Positions 11,479-25,502 of a stretch of DNA of 64,000 nt are shown piece after piece. The stretch's first letter is position 1, and every line of letters starts with the position of its first letter. Source of the stretch: Tubulanus polymorphus (lineage: Eukaryota > Nemertea > Palaeonemertea > Tubulaniformes > Tubulanidae); assembly GCF_964204645.1 (NCBI RefSeq), contig NC_134026.1, positions 4,650,001 to 4,714,000 on the forward strand, read 5' to 3'. The translations under genes were made by a program, and so were the position numbers. The notes below the pieces were generated by a model. The model was not told the origin of the DNA. It saw only the letters and a program-made list of their open reading frames with translations, and made no database searches.

Positions 11479-14400
11479 ATGAGCTGTTGTGGAAATGGAA
11501 ACACGAAAATTCAGCCATTGAAGGTATGTTTCATCGTTTAGGCCTATGTAATACTTTCTTATGAATTTTTGGAAAATAGGGGTTACTTTTCTAACATTCA
11601 GTCAACATGAGATGTCATTAATCTCAAATGCTTGAATGAATCATTGATTCAAATCGGGTTTCGTTGCCCTAACATTAAATCGGATTTCATTGTTGCCGGG
11701 GATAAAAATGCCGGGGAGATAGAGAAAAATGATTATGAAATAATTAACAAGCATGAATGCCGAAGAAACTAACCATTCGGCGGTCGATGTGAAAGGCGTT
11801 GGTCTTGAGGTAACATCACAGAGAAAAAGTCATCGGGAGTACAAATTTCAGGAAGTTGGCAAATTATTCTAGATTAAAGCTCGTCATTCTGAATGATTTT
11901 TTTTAAAGGATGGCCAGGTGCAGCATGATTTAGAGGATGATTTTGATGGACCTTTGAAAAAGCGAAGTTGCCGTGATGTACCGTTTTGTATCATATTATT
12001 AGGACTACTTGGCGGAATGGTGGGCAATTAGTTTCAACCCTTTTAATCGAAGACTTTTTACTGACCCCAATGCCGATTAGGCCTATAGATAAATTAATTT
12101 TGTATCTTAATTAAATTTTAGGCTTATGTGGGCTATCTTGGCTACATGTACGGCGACCCTGATCGGTTAATATACGGCGTCGATAGTTGGGGAAATACAT
12201 GCAATAAGCCCAACGAACCTATTGCAAATATATCCGATTCGGGAAGAGATATGACTGGACTGAAGTGAGAATTAATTAGAATACAGCACATTCCATCAAC
12301 AAAACAGACAACACTCGAGTCACACCGCTGATAAATATTTTCAAAATTCTTTTTCAGAAACCTGTATTACTTCAGTATGACAGCCACCGGATTTGCGACG
12401 AACAAGCCCAAAATTTGCGTCAAGGAATGCCCAACACAAGAGCTGCAGCAAGCTGAAGACGTGGAAGCATTCGCCACCGTAAATAATTCGTATCTTTGTC
12501 ATTACGACGTTTTACCAGCTGATTATACGAGTAAATTTAATTCGCTCAGCGAAGACTGTCCAATTCTTCCGATTCAAAAAACGTACGTATATAGTCGCCA
12601 TATATGAAATCATAAAATCCCCATCGCATTTCAGTTATTCCTAAGACGGAACTAAGATTTGAAGTACAACATAACTTTTTTAACGAAGGCAGAGATTTAA
12701 ACTTTTTACAAACACAAGCCCCACATTGCCATTGATGTTATGCTTGATTACCATTTTATCGAAACAAGTATAATATCATGCTTACAGATACCCGGTTCTT
12801 CACAAATGTCTACCCGAAACACTCTTGGACATTGCTAAAGGGTTACTTTCTTCAATTGGTAACATTCTCAATACAATCGATACAAACTTTACCGAGGTAT
12901 ATTTAACAACACTGTGATTATCACTTCAACTCATTAGTCTCGACATGTTTTGACGTATCTATTTTTCTTTTCTTTTCCAGAAATTCGTAAGCGATGTGGA
13001 AAGAACCTGGATTAAGATTCTCTACTTGTGCGCGATTGGATTTGGTGAGTATACATAGGAACCAATTCTACGGTTTCGATGTCAAACAAGGGGATTGTAA
13101 TTGGACTTATCTGGCTGTTAAAGGTTAAAGCAAAATTTGACCATTTCGACTTTCTAGAAAAAAGCTTATAACAAGTACCTTGCCCTTTTTTGATATGCTC
13201 CTGGCAGTAATCCTATATTCAATACCTCAGGTGCGGCACTTTTTATGGTTATACTGATGCGGTTCGCTGCCTGTATCCTGATTTGGACGATGGTTTTCGT
13301 GTTGGCCATCGGTTCACTCGGCGGGACCGGTTTTCTTTGGTATCTGTGGTACGAGAAGAAATACGTCCACGAGATGGACGAAACTACCGTACGAAACTGG
13401 ACGATATATGCAGGCGTTGCGACCGGCGTAACTGTGAGTAGAGATTCAGCATTTCGAGTCCAATCTTTAACCTAAATGCTGTTTCGAATTGAATATATTT
13501 TGCATTCATTTTAGGTGATCATTCTATTCATTTTGTTGATAATGAGAAAGCGTATACAATTGGTAAGTGCCCAACATGTCGGAAAATATCCGATTGAGAA
13601 CTTCATACGAATACATCACTGATATAATTTACATCAAATACCGAACGCAATTCTTTATAATTTACAAACATGTAGAATTAGATGCTTTATTATCTCAGGT
13701 AGTGCAACTATTCAAGGAGGCCGGTAAAGCAATAGGGAAAATGCCACTTTTGCTGCTACAACCTTTATGGGTAGGTAAATTTTCACTGCAAGTATCAACT
13801 CACCTACGATTAAAATCTAATCAATTGAATCATCTAGAGTATTTCGTTCAAACCTGTTTTCAGACACTAATCATTCTGACTGGAGTAGTAGGCGGAATGG
13901 GATATGTATTTCTTTACTTGCTTACAGCCAGTAAGTCAGTCAGCCATCTTTCGAACGTAGTCTTAATGCGTCTACATATAAAATACGCTTTATTCCTTTT
14001 CAATCTTGTAGAACATCCTACTGTCGATTATTCTACGGGATTCGTTTCCTATGAAGATGACAAAGTATTATTCGTACGTACCATTTAAAGCGAAATGAAA
14101 TTCTATGTAAAAAAAAACTCTGTTATTTTGGGTGTATCAGTCGCTAGTGATTAAGAATGTATATCTGTACTTGACTGCATTTTCATTTCAAATAGCTCTT
14201 CGTCGAGATCCGTCACATGTAAAATTAAACGACTAATATATGTCGATACCATCTTCATCAAGAAGACGAATACTGAATTAGCTGTAAATTATTAACATGC
14301 ATGATCCATACATTTCGGTCTACTAATCTCGGTTGTAATCGATAATGTAATTTTGTGATGAACTCGACACAATCATTTAGAAAATAACCCATAATATTTC

Positions 14401-16597
14401 GTTCACACACAACGCTATGATATTCTTTTAATTAGGTCTGGTAAAAGAACTTAAGAAATGTCGAGGACTCATTGTTGAACACGGTATATCGAAAATTCTC
14501 TAATCGATATTTTCAGTACTTGAAATGGTTCTATGTATTTGGGTTTCTGTGGTTGACGCAGTTTGTAGTCGCTTGTCACGAGATCGTTATCGCAGGAGCC
14601 ATCGCAACGTGGTTCTTCACAAGGTACGTTCCATTAAAGCTCGGTCGTATTTCGCCGTGTGTTAACAACGTTGCTTTATTACGCTCGACGGCTTCACGAG
14701 ATTTCCGATATCGTTACATCCGCGTGAAACCGTCGAAAATCTCGATAAGCCATCGTCTACTCGTGTACACATCTATATGCCGAGGAAGGGCCTCGCCGGA
14801 GATCTCGCTTACGTGAATGACGACATGTTTGATTCGAAATGATTTTCCGGCTAAAAACCGAATCCCCGGTCAGCATGCCTAACTGGGTAGGCCGACCGAA
14901 ATCGAGTCCTCTGAAAAGGGGACCACTTCAGAGACCGATGTCCGAGGTCACTCAGCCCGTTCAGTGCGCGCGCACGCGTGGGCCTATACACAGAATTCAA
15001 GTTTTCAAATAATACTTTCGTGTGATTTGATTTGTTTCGATAGTTATCTATTAATTATCTCTGAAATCAACCTTTTCTTACATTTTTCGTGCAATACGAT
15101 TCATATAAGTCTCCAATCTGCTCACATTCTGCTGAAACCTCAGGCGGCTAATTTACACCGTCTTTCACCCTGTAGCAGTAAATGGCGTTATACGTTTATC
15201 CGCGCGTGATGTTTATCCCCGACAAAAAATCGCAAGATCGTTACCTAAAACTAATTCTCTTTTCAGGAACAAAAAGAAATTAGGTTGCTGTTCGCCAATA
15301 TTGGCATCGATCGGTCGACTGATTCGCTATCATTTAGGATCCGCCGCTTTCGGGTCGTTCATTATAGCCCTTGTCAAGTTTGCCCGGCTTATTCTTGCAT
15401 ATATTCAGAAAAAGTACGCGCCTAGCATATTCTCGCATTATAAAACCAACGCATGTCATTAAATTCCACACAATTTATTTGCATCAGGATTTATTCATTT
15501 GAGTTATTGGATTATCTTCAGAGTCGCGGGAAAGGCTGGCCCTCTCGTAGATTTCATACTGAAATGTTTACAGTGCTGCCTATGGTGTTTTGAGAAGTTT
15601 CTGAAGTTCGTAAACCGCAACGCCTACATCGAAATAGGTAAACCTTACTACAACCTTAATCAGTTCAAACCCGGAGCGCTTTTCTACGTTTTGATAATAT
15701 GCGCGTGTATTACCACGCATTATGTGCATATATCGCTTCGTTCTGTAGTAATGTCATATTTTTTCCATCCATGAAATCATGTATTAATATGCCAGAAAAT
15801 TCATGATTTATTTTTCTATTTCTATCCTAGCTATATATGGTTACAGTTTTTGCAAGGCTGCTCAAAAGGCATTTAGTCTGATTGTGAGTAACGCCCTGCG
15901 GGTTGCAGCTATCAATTCAGTCGGAGACTTTGTTCTATTTATCGGAAAATTATCTACCGTCGGAATTGTCACTGGAATAGGATTACTTTTCTTCAAGGTA
16001 TATATATACATGTATATCATCGTATTTTGTTTTTTCAATTTAACAATAAAGAATGGTTATAATCTTTACCAACTCCATATTCCAGTCTTCTGGATTTTCC
16101 TCCGGGTCAACAGCCTATATTGCACCATTTATATACTCGAATATCATTTTATTTTGGCATTTTTTCTTGTAGGATGATGAAGAGCTGTTCTATATCTGGG
16201 TCCCTTTGGTCATAGCCGGTATATTTGCATTCCTAATTGCCCATTGTTTTTTCACTGTTTACGAGGTAAGTCAATGAGGGTAGATATTTACGGTTTAATA
16301 GCGGGATATTCGTGGCTACTAACCTCGCATATTCTCATAGATGGCGATCGACACGATATTCCTGTGTTTCTGCGAAGATTGCGAAAGAAACGACGGTATC
16401 GTCAAACCCTATTACATGTCTAAGGAACTAATGGCAAGTATAATTCCTAAATGCAGTTAGAAATGAGCTTTTTGTATAAGTATATATATGTGGTTTTATA
16501 TTTATATCGAATGTAGGCATTTGTGGAAAATGCGAGTGAAGCAATAAAACACCATAAAAAACGAGAAAAGCAGTTGCGGCAGAATGAACAAACATGA
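11479..16597 (+). CDS. SLC44A1: Choline transporter-like protein 1 (SLC44A1 family), complete
   Basis: A multi-pass membrane protein of the CTL/SLC44 family, which carries choline (and in SLC44A1 ethanolamine) across plasma and mitochondrial membranes for phospholipid synthesis. Eighteen exons join in phase to 650 residues, against about 657 in the human protein: 11479-11523, 11909-12019, 12122-12264, 12358-12582, 12788-12896, 12981-13044, 13231-13433, 13515-13562, 13699-13770, 13864-13930, 14012-14073, 14517-14623, 15267-15413, 15522-15637, 15831-15997, 16173-16265, 16341-16433, 16517-16597. Family marks include the N-terminal Cys pair (MSCC), SCRDVPF before TM1, LIYGVDSWGN, SLGGTGFLWYLW, the signature RLIRYHLGSAAFGSFI near residues 436-451, CCLWCFEKFLKFVNRNAY, and a tail MSKELM-AFVENASEAI that resembles vertebrate SLC44A1 rather than SLC44A2-5. 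The large loop after TM1 has the usual cysteines and NxS/T sites. The last intron uses a GC donor (16434). Retaining it would give a short tail ending at a stop just downstream. Confidence 0.95.
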
Positions 16598-19500
16598 GCA
16601 ATCCACTCTTTTTGACATAACCGAATATTCGTGATTTGCACGTTTTAACAATCCGTCCATCAATTGTGATATGTAAACCTATTGATACTAATAAAAAGTT
16701 ATTGTTCTTTATCTTTCTTAAATAAACCACTTTTGAATAAATTCAGTATCGGAGTCAGTTTACTCGGCAGAAATTGTGAGTTAATTGTTGCGGGAAAGTT
16801 AATATTTCAAACGAAGCTTTCAGCTAACACATGTATACAGTTTCGTGGTGAACCCGGTTCCTGTAGGCGCATTTTACAAATCCATTTACCTCACCGAAGT
16901 AACGGGTGGGATTAAGTCCCGACGACGGGCTGTGTTTCTGGTGAATATTGCATTACGATTGGTGGACACATATGAAAACAATATTCCATCGTAATTCTAC
17001 GTATTCAAACGTCGATTCGCCGGTCCTGCTTAGTTAACACTTAGAGTCAATGGTCTCTGCGTAGTGCAGTTTCTATGGTTACATCGAAATCCCGCTCCTC
17101 GAGAATAAGCTAGGTCAAAACCGATTTATTGCATTGCTCGCCGACCAGACAACATTTCATCGTTAACATTTTTTTCGGTAAAGAAGGACGAAGTTCCATA
17201 ATCACATTTGATTTTGATGGCACGAAATCTTGATGACGCGGTACCTACGCTTATCTGCTAGCCGACGAAATAATGCGCATTATAACATTGAAAATATTTA
17301 ATATAAGTACAAAAAAATCAATTAAACAATATTAACGAATAACGAGACAGGAAAGGTTTTTTAGATATATACCTCCAGATATTATGTTTAGATACCTGAA
17401 ATACGTAGATGAAATTGATGGCTATGGAATCTACGTGATTCATCAAACAGATGATGCTTATGTATAATATATACTTATCTAATATTATAATACAGTTTGC
17501 AAACTAAACACATGCCGCCATTACAACAACAGGTCTCTTTTGAAACGGTATATATATATATACATACATCTGTCATTATTGACGATATATATTACTACAA
17601 AATCCGTGCCTGTTCTAATATAATATACAGGCCTACTAGATCAATTTACCGCAAAAACGTATGCAGTTTATATGATCTGTATCCATTTATATCGGGTTTT
17701 TTTTCGGCAGGCACATGCCGGGTGGTTTTCGGTGACGACTGCGGCTAGTCGAGTAGACAACTAGACGACCCTGTTCATTAAATATTCAACGGTCGATGTT
17801 AATTTGGCTGCCGATATTTCGAGTTACGAATCATGCGTCATATTTTGCTTATGCGCAGACATTCCGGTGATTTTTGCCAGATCGCTTAATGAATCGTAAT
17901 TGAATTATAAAACCATCGCATGAAAATCTATTCGAGAAAAGAAAAAAAGAAAACGTGCCAATTTTAGATCGAATTTCAACTCCATTGACGCCCACGCTTG
18001 TTCTGTATTATGATATGAAGAACTCGCTGAAATTGTTATCCATGGCAAGATGAAGGCAGAATAATGCTGAAAATATATTTGAACCATCTGTTACAGGCTG
18101 GCTTTCGTTTCATATCTACATCCATTATGGATCGAACCGTAGGCTCGTCGTGGCCCAGGGTTTGACGTTTTAGGTTGGTGCAGACAGATCTGTCGCTGCT
18201 GCAACCATTCAACTATTTTATGGCGAGCTATGTGTCACTTTAATATGAATACTGCAACATCCATGTAACCATGGAAACTATTTGGCGTTCAGCGAACACC
18301 TAACAGTCGCATCGCCGGTACACCACGTGGTATGTTACCGAATTATGCTGATCGTCGTGACGTCACGGTGTGCGTTCGTCGGTGTGGGGCCAAAATTGTT
18401 CTAGGAAGGTTTTATCGAAACTGAAACTCCATCGAACGCGACGCGCGCGTGTGGTTTTTCATGCCACGTTCAAAGCATAATATTTGAAGGATCGTATCAC
18501 CACAGTGCCGTGATGGTGTTCATCGATTTCTGCGGTTGTATCAACCAGTAATATATCAGTTTTCGCTATCAGTTTCTAGTCGCGGGTGAAGCAACATGCC
18601 CCATCGGTTTGGCAGCGGTCGAACGCTAGTAACTATCGGCGAGTAAGTGTTGTTGCGAAGAGAAATTTCATTTGATGGCGGGCGAGCGAAAAATATGGAA
18701 AGTTAATCGAGCAGTTGATGTATAAGTGACGGCTTGGAGATGCCGTTAATTGCCAATTGGATTACCGTGATAACGGACGTATAAACCGTTCATATTGTTT
18801 AATTAACAGGTGAGCGTTGAATAGATATCAATTCATTTTCTACATTCAGTTCGTAATATAAGAATACAGATCATAGAATATGGAATATAGTTAAACATAC
18901 AGAACGATTGATAAATACTTGGAATGATAATTCTGAATAAATGAATTATTTATTTTACGAGTGTTTATTCGCATTTTACGTACGTATTGGTGGTAGGGTT
19001 ACCGTTCGAAGCTACGTAAGGAATTGATATTTGTTCATATATATTTAGTTTTTTAAGAAATCATATTCCGACCCGATGACACAGGTACCGATGACTAAGG
19101 CTGGAACCGAGGCAATATTTAGCAAAGAAACAAAGTGTTGTCATCTATTTCGAAAAAAAAACCATCTTCTATCTCCGAGATAACCTTTTATGACGTAGGA
19201 TTAAACATGCACCGTACAATAGATATCACTTACATGCTCTAAATGTTATCTGGCAAATGATTGTGTAGATCAATATATAGGGAATATCATAATCAAATGA
19301 CCCCTGGCACCACACGTCATATCCACTTCCTTAACAACAGAGATTGACACACGGTTAAATCTCATTAACTATTATGCTAGTATTGCGTGTCGTATAATGT
19401 AATTCCATTTCGGCCGGATTCTGTGGTTTCAAACACATACCGCATTAAGCATTTCAGACATATTATTAGATTCTTCGATAATTTCTGATCGCCTATTCCG

Positions 19501-22500
19501 CGGCATTATCGGTCATAATATAGTCTACAGTTTTGGTTGGAGTTCAATTTGAAATTCGACGAATTACGCAGGCAATTTGGTATGTTCTTCGAGCGTGTGA
19601 TTCGTTCGTGATATGGTTGTTGAAGTGACGGCATCTATATTTCATCAGGAAGCTTGTCTTATTGTACGAGTACTACGGACCATTACTTCCTGCAGGTCCA
19701 GACACGTGTCTGACATTCAATTCATTCCGACGAAAACGTATATTCTTCGGCCAAATATGTCCGACGAGTCCCATGTTTCCGATAAAAACACACATATTTC
19801 GGCCAAATTTCTCCGACAAAAATACCCATTTTCGCCCTAAGTGTACTATGTTACTATCTTAGCACGCAGTGATATAATTATACTACAGAGAACGTAAACG
19901 AAAATATCAATTAAACGATATATTCAAATGAGCTTGATTTTTCCGTTATTTGATGGACGTTTATGCAAAAAGGGCATGAAACAAAGACTTCGAAAATACT
20001 GTTATTACAATTAACACGAATGAAGGAGTATAATTCTGAAATTAAATTAGAAGGAGAGTAGTTAAAATGAAGAGGTTGTTTGAAAGATGTGAAATAAAAA
20101 TAAGGAGGATTATCCTCTACAAATATTGTTAGAATATTGTTACACTTTAAGTCATGACTAAGTTGCATATGTTGAATTAAAACTTGAGTTACGAATGAAC
20201 GTGTATTTTTGTCGGACATTATGTTGTCAAATTCTTCAAAGTTTTCTTCTCTCACATGATTTTTACCATTTTCTCGCTAATCCCAATCTTCAGTCGAGGC
20301 AATGGCGGCATGAAACTATGGTATCATATAGACAGTATATATGGATATTATTATATACATTAGATTGATGCAAAATGTAAACGATAATGAATTTGCCACC
20401 ACGCCCTGCGAGCACAGAGCACGGCACCATTGAATCGCCCCACATATGTCAGTACTACATACGTCTTACATTTCTTAATTTCTAACGCTTCAAACATTTG
20501 CTTTGATATATTGGCATAGATAATTGGCAACGGGATGCTGATAATACGATAATCAAAACCCAAAAGTTGGGGGTTCTCTGCTGGTGCCCCAGAAAATTCT
20601 AAAAGATTTTATTCCAATTTTCACGCATTCTTAGCGTTACCGTTTGAAACTAGAAAAAAAATTGTACGAAGGATATTTCCAAGGGGGGGGGGTATAGCAC
20701 CCCCGGATCCACGCCTGAGATGTGCCAATTGGATTGGATAAGCCGGTTGTAAGAGGCCGATCATCGCCGCTCCTATTCTAATGCCGCTTCCTATTAGATA
20801 TAGAGAATGGATTTAAATGGCGTGTATTGGAATCTAGAGGCAAAAAGGATAAAAAGATAATCATATGAATAGTGAAAAACAAGAATCACGAGTGTCGAAT
20901 TGATTTTTTTTTTGTTTGAAACGACTGCGCTATTACAACATTTTGCTAGGACCATCTGTAACGCGTCTGTAGTACAAGTGAGTGAAATATGTAACTAGTG
21001 CATCGTCACAACAAACAATATTCATTGTTTTATTGCTCGCAACCGAAGTTGAACAGCTGTAAGTGTGTTCGATGAATTCAGGCTAACACCTCATGCAATG
21101 GATCATATGTATTCATCTTTTTTTCAAAATTTGAATAAATATGATTTAATCTAATGTCAATCATTGGCTTTTTCTCGTCATCCGTAGAAACTTCGTGTTT
21201 TCCATATACACGTGTACTACTCTTTATGCAAAGCTTCGTCGGGAACCATATTTGAATATTTAAGGTGGAATTATTTCGACTAGTTTAGATGGTTTAACCA
21301 TCGTCATTGTGTATTTCAGCGAAATTCCTTATATATAGCAAAAATGAAGCGCTTCTCGAAAACTTATAGAGTGTCAGAGCTTCGGATTTTCAAAATTGTC
21401 CGTGTTTCATGTTACACGAAAATTGCGGCCTATTAATCATATCGGCCATCGACCGTGGAATAGTGAAAGCAATTTCTCGCTAGTGAACTCTACACGCGCG
21501 CCGAATCGGTCATCATTTATCCATCTCGCTCTTTCGATCACGGGCTGTCAAACCGGGTATGATGGGCAATGAATATGTATATATATATATAAACTGTGTG
21601 GAATCCGCTGGACCACAATCTCGGGGATTTACATCTTATTAGTATATAATAACCTAGCCCTGTTCAAATACACATCGATATCGACAAGTGATTAATATTA
21701 GTCAAACCTCATGGATAATCATGTATATAGGTGTGTCATGGTCATGGAATTATATGTTATGTCTGTTATCTTAAAATGGGGACTCGGCAAGGCTTGGCAA
21801 TCGAGGATTCCATTTGTGGCAAGTGAGGATCCCCAAATCGTATTCGTGTTTGCAGGTCATCACCGCATTCCAAAACTATCGTTCGGAGAAAAGCTGCGCA
21901 TCATAATGTTTTGCCATGTCATTCATCCGTAAAAACCGCTCGATTCGAGACAGTGTTGGATGTATTTTCATTAACGGCGGAATCGTTTTACTTAAAGAAA
22001 AAATCCTCCGCAAATTCAAGCAATGTAAACCCACGCTTCGAATTTACTCGACGCCGGTAAAGTCGTCGACAGGGTTGGCTCTACCGCAAGGGCCCCAAGG
22101 GAATCGAGGTATTGTCGGCGCGATGGGACATGGCGCCTTTGTGGGAGTAAATCGATTTGACGCGCCAGGAGCAGTAAAATGAAACTACTCGACTACTTGA
22201 ACTCGAAGATTTGTTGAACAACTGTTTATGTTAGAGCTCTGGCAACTTATATGGGTTGTCTCGTGTTGGCGAAATGTTTTCCTCCAAACAAGTCATCGAT
22301 AATTGGAAATCACGTAACGAAATGTGACTTTTGACGCCCGATGGATGCATCACGAACCAGCCTTGTATGCAATTATACATAAACGCTAGTCATGAAGTAT
22401 TGATACTGCTTTCTTGGTTTCCATGGTGACAGCTTCCATGTATTTCGCGAACGATCCCTACACCTCACTCCAGTCTCTAAGCCGAGGTCGCCGGTCTTAG

Positions 22501-25500
22501 GAGCTATGCAACAGGAATGTCATTTTCAGTTACCCAACACGATCTCTACCGTTATCTACTCCATTTTATATTGATTGATGACAGAATTTATTGTATTTCA
22601 TTCACATACTTGGTTTCCCATTGTTACCATCGTTGTTAAGTCCATGCTCAATGTTAATGCTTAATTCGGTTTCTATCCCCTAAAGAGAAGAGATGACGTT
22701 TTCAGCGATATCTTAACATAGCGGCAAAATGTCAAATTATGATGTTCAGCAGGCATAATCATGCTGTAATGGCTTTTCTATCGAAGTACGCATATGTACA
22801 TAATGAAAAAAACATTGATTTATCTATATCCAATTCTTCATTCCAAGCCAACGCCTGACTCATCGGTTTTCATCCATGCCTGCGCTGCTTGTGATTTTGC
22901 GTAGATTATTGAGCTCGCTTCGATCTGGTTATATATAGTATTTTCACATTTCTATTTCATCACGCAATTTAATGTTTGAATAGGATATTAATTTGCATGG
23001 GTCCCTTTGCGTTCGAGCGTGCGCGCGTAGACGCCAATCAAAATTGAGACATTCAGATCATCAATCTGACTTCGTATAGTCATACTATCCCGAGGGCTCG
23101 ATGAAGTTCCCGAGTGACGATGACGTGGTCGATTTTTCTGACCAGTAGCCGTTATTCGTCGTAGCCCTCGCGACGTCGGATCGAATCACGATTGATGAGT
23201 CATTCTGCCGTGTATAGATAGGTACATTCGATACAACCCGCCGGTGATTGATTTCCGCCATCGCTATTTCTGCTATGCGCAAAGAAAAAACACGGACCTA
23301 CGTCGCGTCTCTGGGCGATTAGCCAGCCGAATAATACCCGACAAAAACTAAGCCATTTGAGGAAAAAACCGACCAGGAACATTCATCGTTCCTAACGAGA
23401 CTTGTCATTTGTTTCGGTGCTAATTCGAATTCATCGCGATAGATTTTTCTGATCTATAGAATAATCGAGAAAAATGAATTTAAAGTGTCTTCTTTGAGGT
23501 AGGTAGCCCTCTCACCAGGGCTGTGACATGATATCAGACACCAACTCCGGTGCAGACTGTGATAATCTTCAGAAGTACGCCCCTTTCGTCCGATGATCTT
23601 TCGAAATAAAATTTAGATAATTATTTCTACTTGAAGGAGATTTTAAAGGAATTTTCATATCTGCATGATTGGGTCGATCAATTATCTCACGTGGTACAGA
23701 GCGAGACGTACTTGATGACACATTGAAATGATCTGAGAGCGTCAGGAAACCCAGACGATAACTGTAGTAGATAGTCTATAATATCTGATAGTTGAAGTTG
23801 TTCGTAATTATGTGATCCAGTAAACGCCCGCTAGTGTTGAATTAACCGCGAGCTATTCAATGAACTCTCTCAAAGAGCGCAGTGACGAAACTAATGAAGA
23901 TTTAACCCACGAATTAGCAGTAACAAGAGCCTTATCCATCGGCTTTAAAGCTGTACTTCTGCGCAAAGTTCCAATCATACGGAACACGATGTAATGTGAT
24001 AAATGCCTGTACTAACACTCGCACTGTCGTGACTTCGAACCAACAAGATCTGCATCGTGCAGAACATTTACTAATCTCAAATCGAATACGTTCTATACTT
24101 AAGTTTCGATAATCCGTCAAACTCAATCGCACCGTCGGCCGCTGTGCTGTAGTTCGTACAGCTGAACGATTTCTCGTCTACTAAAAAGCGAAAAATGCAA
24201 TATGCAAAAGCCGAGTACCATCGGATGCGGTTAAAAACTTCTCGTTAGAAAAAAGTTCTTATTTGCAGTGAAAATACAGAAATCCCGAAATCTGTTCAAA
24301 TACATTAAAAACATTGCAATTTTATTGTGATATGTTGCATTTTGCAGGAAGTATGTTGACTGGGCGCATAACTCGTCAGTATATACTAGTGCTGGTTTTG
24401 TTGTTTATCTAAAAAATCTGCGCTGTTTTGATATCAGGTTTATACGGCTCGGCTACAACTTATTTTACTTTATATATAAGGTTTTTACATCGGTTCTCTA
24501 GTGTACGAAGACGGCGTGTCCTTACCGAGTTGCGCAGCGATTTTCGGTATCATTCGTAAAATCAAGCGTATAATTGCCTACCGATATCGACATTATTCGT
24601 TTCTTTCTGATAAAAGCATCAGAGGCATCACCATCGATTGCCACGCAACGGTGCAACCGTGGAATTAACCTGCACTGATACGTGCACACTATAACGCGGG
24701 CGATTCCGTATAACGGGAAGTTTGGACGGCAAGCTGAGGGCTAGCGTGGCTAGCGTATCCTGATAAAGCTGGGAAATATTATCGCTAAAACGTTTTATTC
24801 GCGCTTAAGGCAGAGCAGGCAGCCGCGGAAATTTTTAATAAGAACGTCTCGCATCGTTTCCCTTCAGTCCGGCTGGTATTGTAGCTGGGTAATGTGAAAT
24901 TCATGTTCGCGTCGCATTTTATTACATTACACGTGCACCAAAACGATCGCGGCAGTAGTGAAATAGCGCCAAACTGTAATATAAGGTCGTAACCCGGTAG
25001 CTTTTCGATGCGGGTATATCGCGGCGGCGAATCGGAGTTCGTTTGCGTTCTATAAAACAGAATCGATACATGTTGAAAAGGGTTAAAAGTTAAGACGTCG
25101 GTAAGATATACAGAATCCACTTCTATCCATCAGACTGGGAGAGATTATAGCTTACCTCATATAGCTGGAGAGTCTTACACCTGTGTGTACGACGTACAAG
25201 TTATTTAGAGAGCGCTGTGACGTCACGCGTTGATGACGTGTACACACAACTCGTTTCGTCATCGCTACATTTATTGCATTACAGGCTCCCCACGCTTTAA
25301 ACATCCGACGCGAAAATACACTTTTATTAAGCTATTGATGAACGCAAGGAGCTCCGGCGCCGAGGGCAATTTTATAATGGTATTGATAATTCATATGTGT
25401 TTTTATTTGTAGAACGCGGCGTAGGATGTAATACGTACACGAGTGTAGACGTCTAGCGTTGAAGTATGTGAGGAAGAGGCGCGAGTGGAGGACGAAAGGG

Positions 25501-25502
25501 GC
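16598..25502. other. Long gene-poor region upstream of the Kv2 gene
   Basis: Nearly 9 kb between the SLC44A1-like stop and the Kv2 start codon holds no protein exon that I can support. Open frames are short and lack family similarity. Two spots could be non-coding leader exons of Kv2. At about 18595-18643 a short frame from an ATG with a fair Kozak context ends at a GTAAGT donor. At 25413 a TTTTTATTTGTAG acceptor precedes the Kv2 start by 90 bp, with an in-frame stop between, so that part would be 5' UTR. Neither is proven. Short poly-G and poly-T runs occur (near 20685 and 20905). Confidence 0.4.
16690..16695 (+). terminator. Polyadenylation signal AATAAA for the SLC44A1-like gene
   Basis: A canonical AATAAA hexamer lies 92 bp after the stop codon, followed by a T-rich stretch. 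This is a plausible cleavage and polyadenylation signal giving a short 3' UTR. Confidence 0.5.

Noticed and set aside
14624-15266. Open frame of about 80-110 codons after SLC44A1 exon 12
   Set aside because: It begins past a good GTACGT donor inside the intron, and the next family-conserved exon joins in phase without it.
16428-16730. 100-codon minus-strand open frame
   Set aside because: It is antisense to the last SLC44A1 exon and GC-AG intron, without similarity or splice support.
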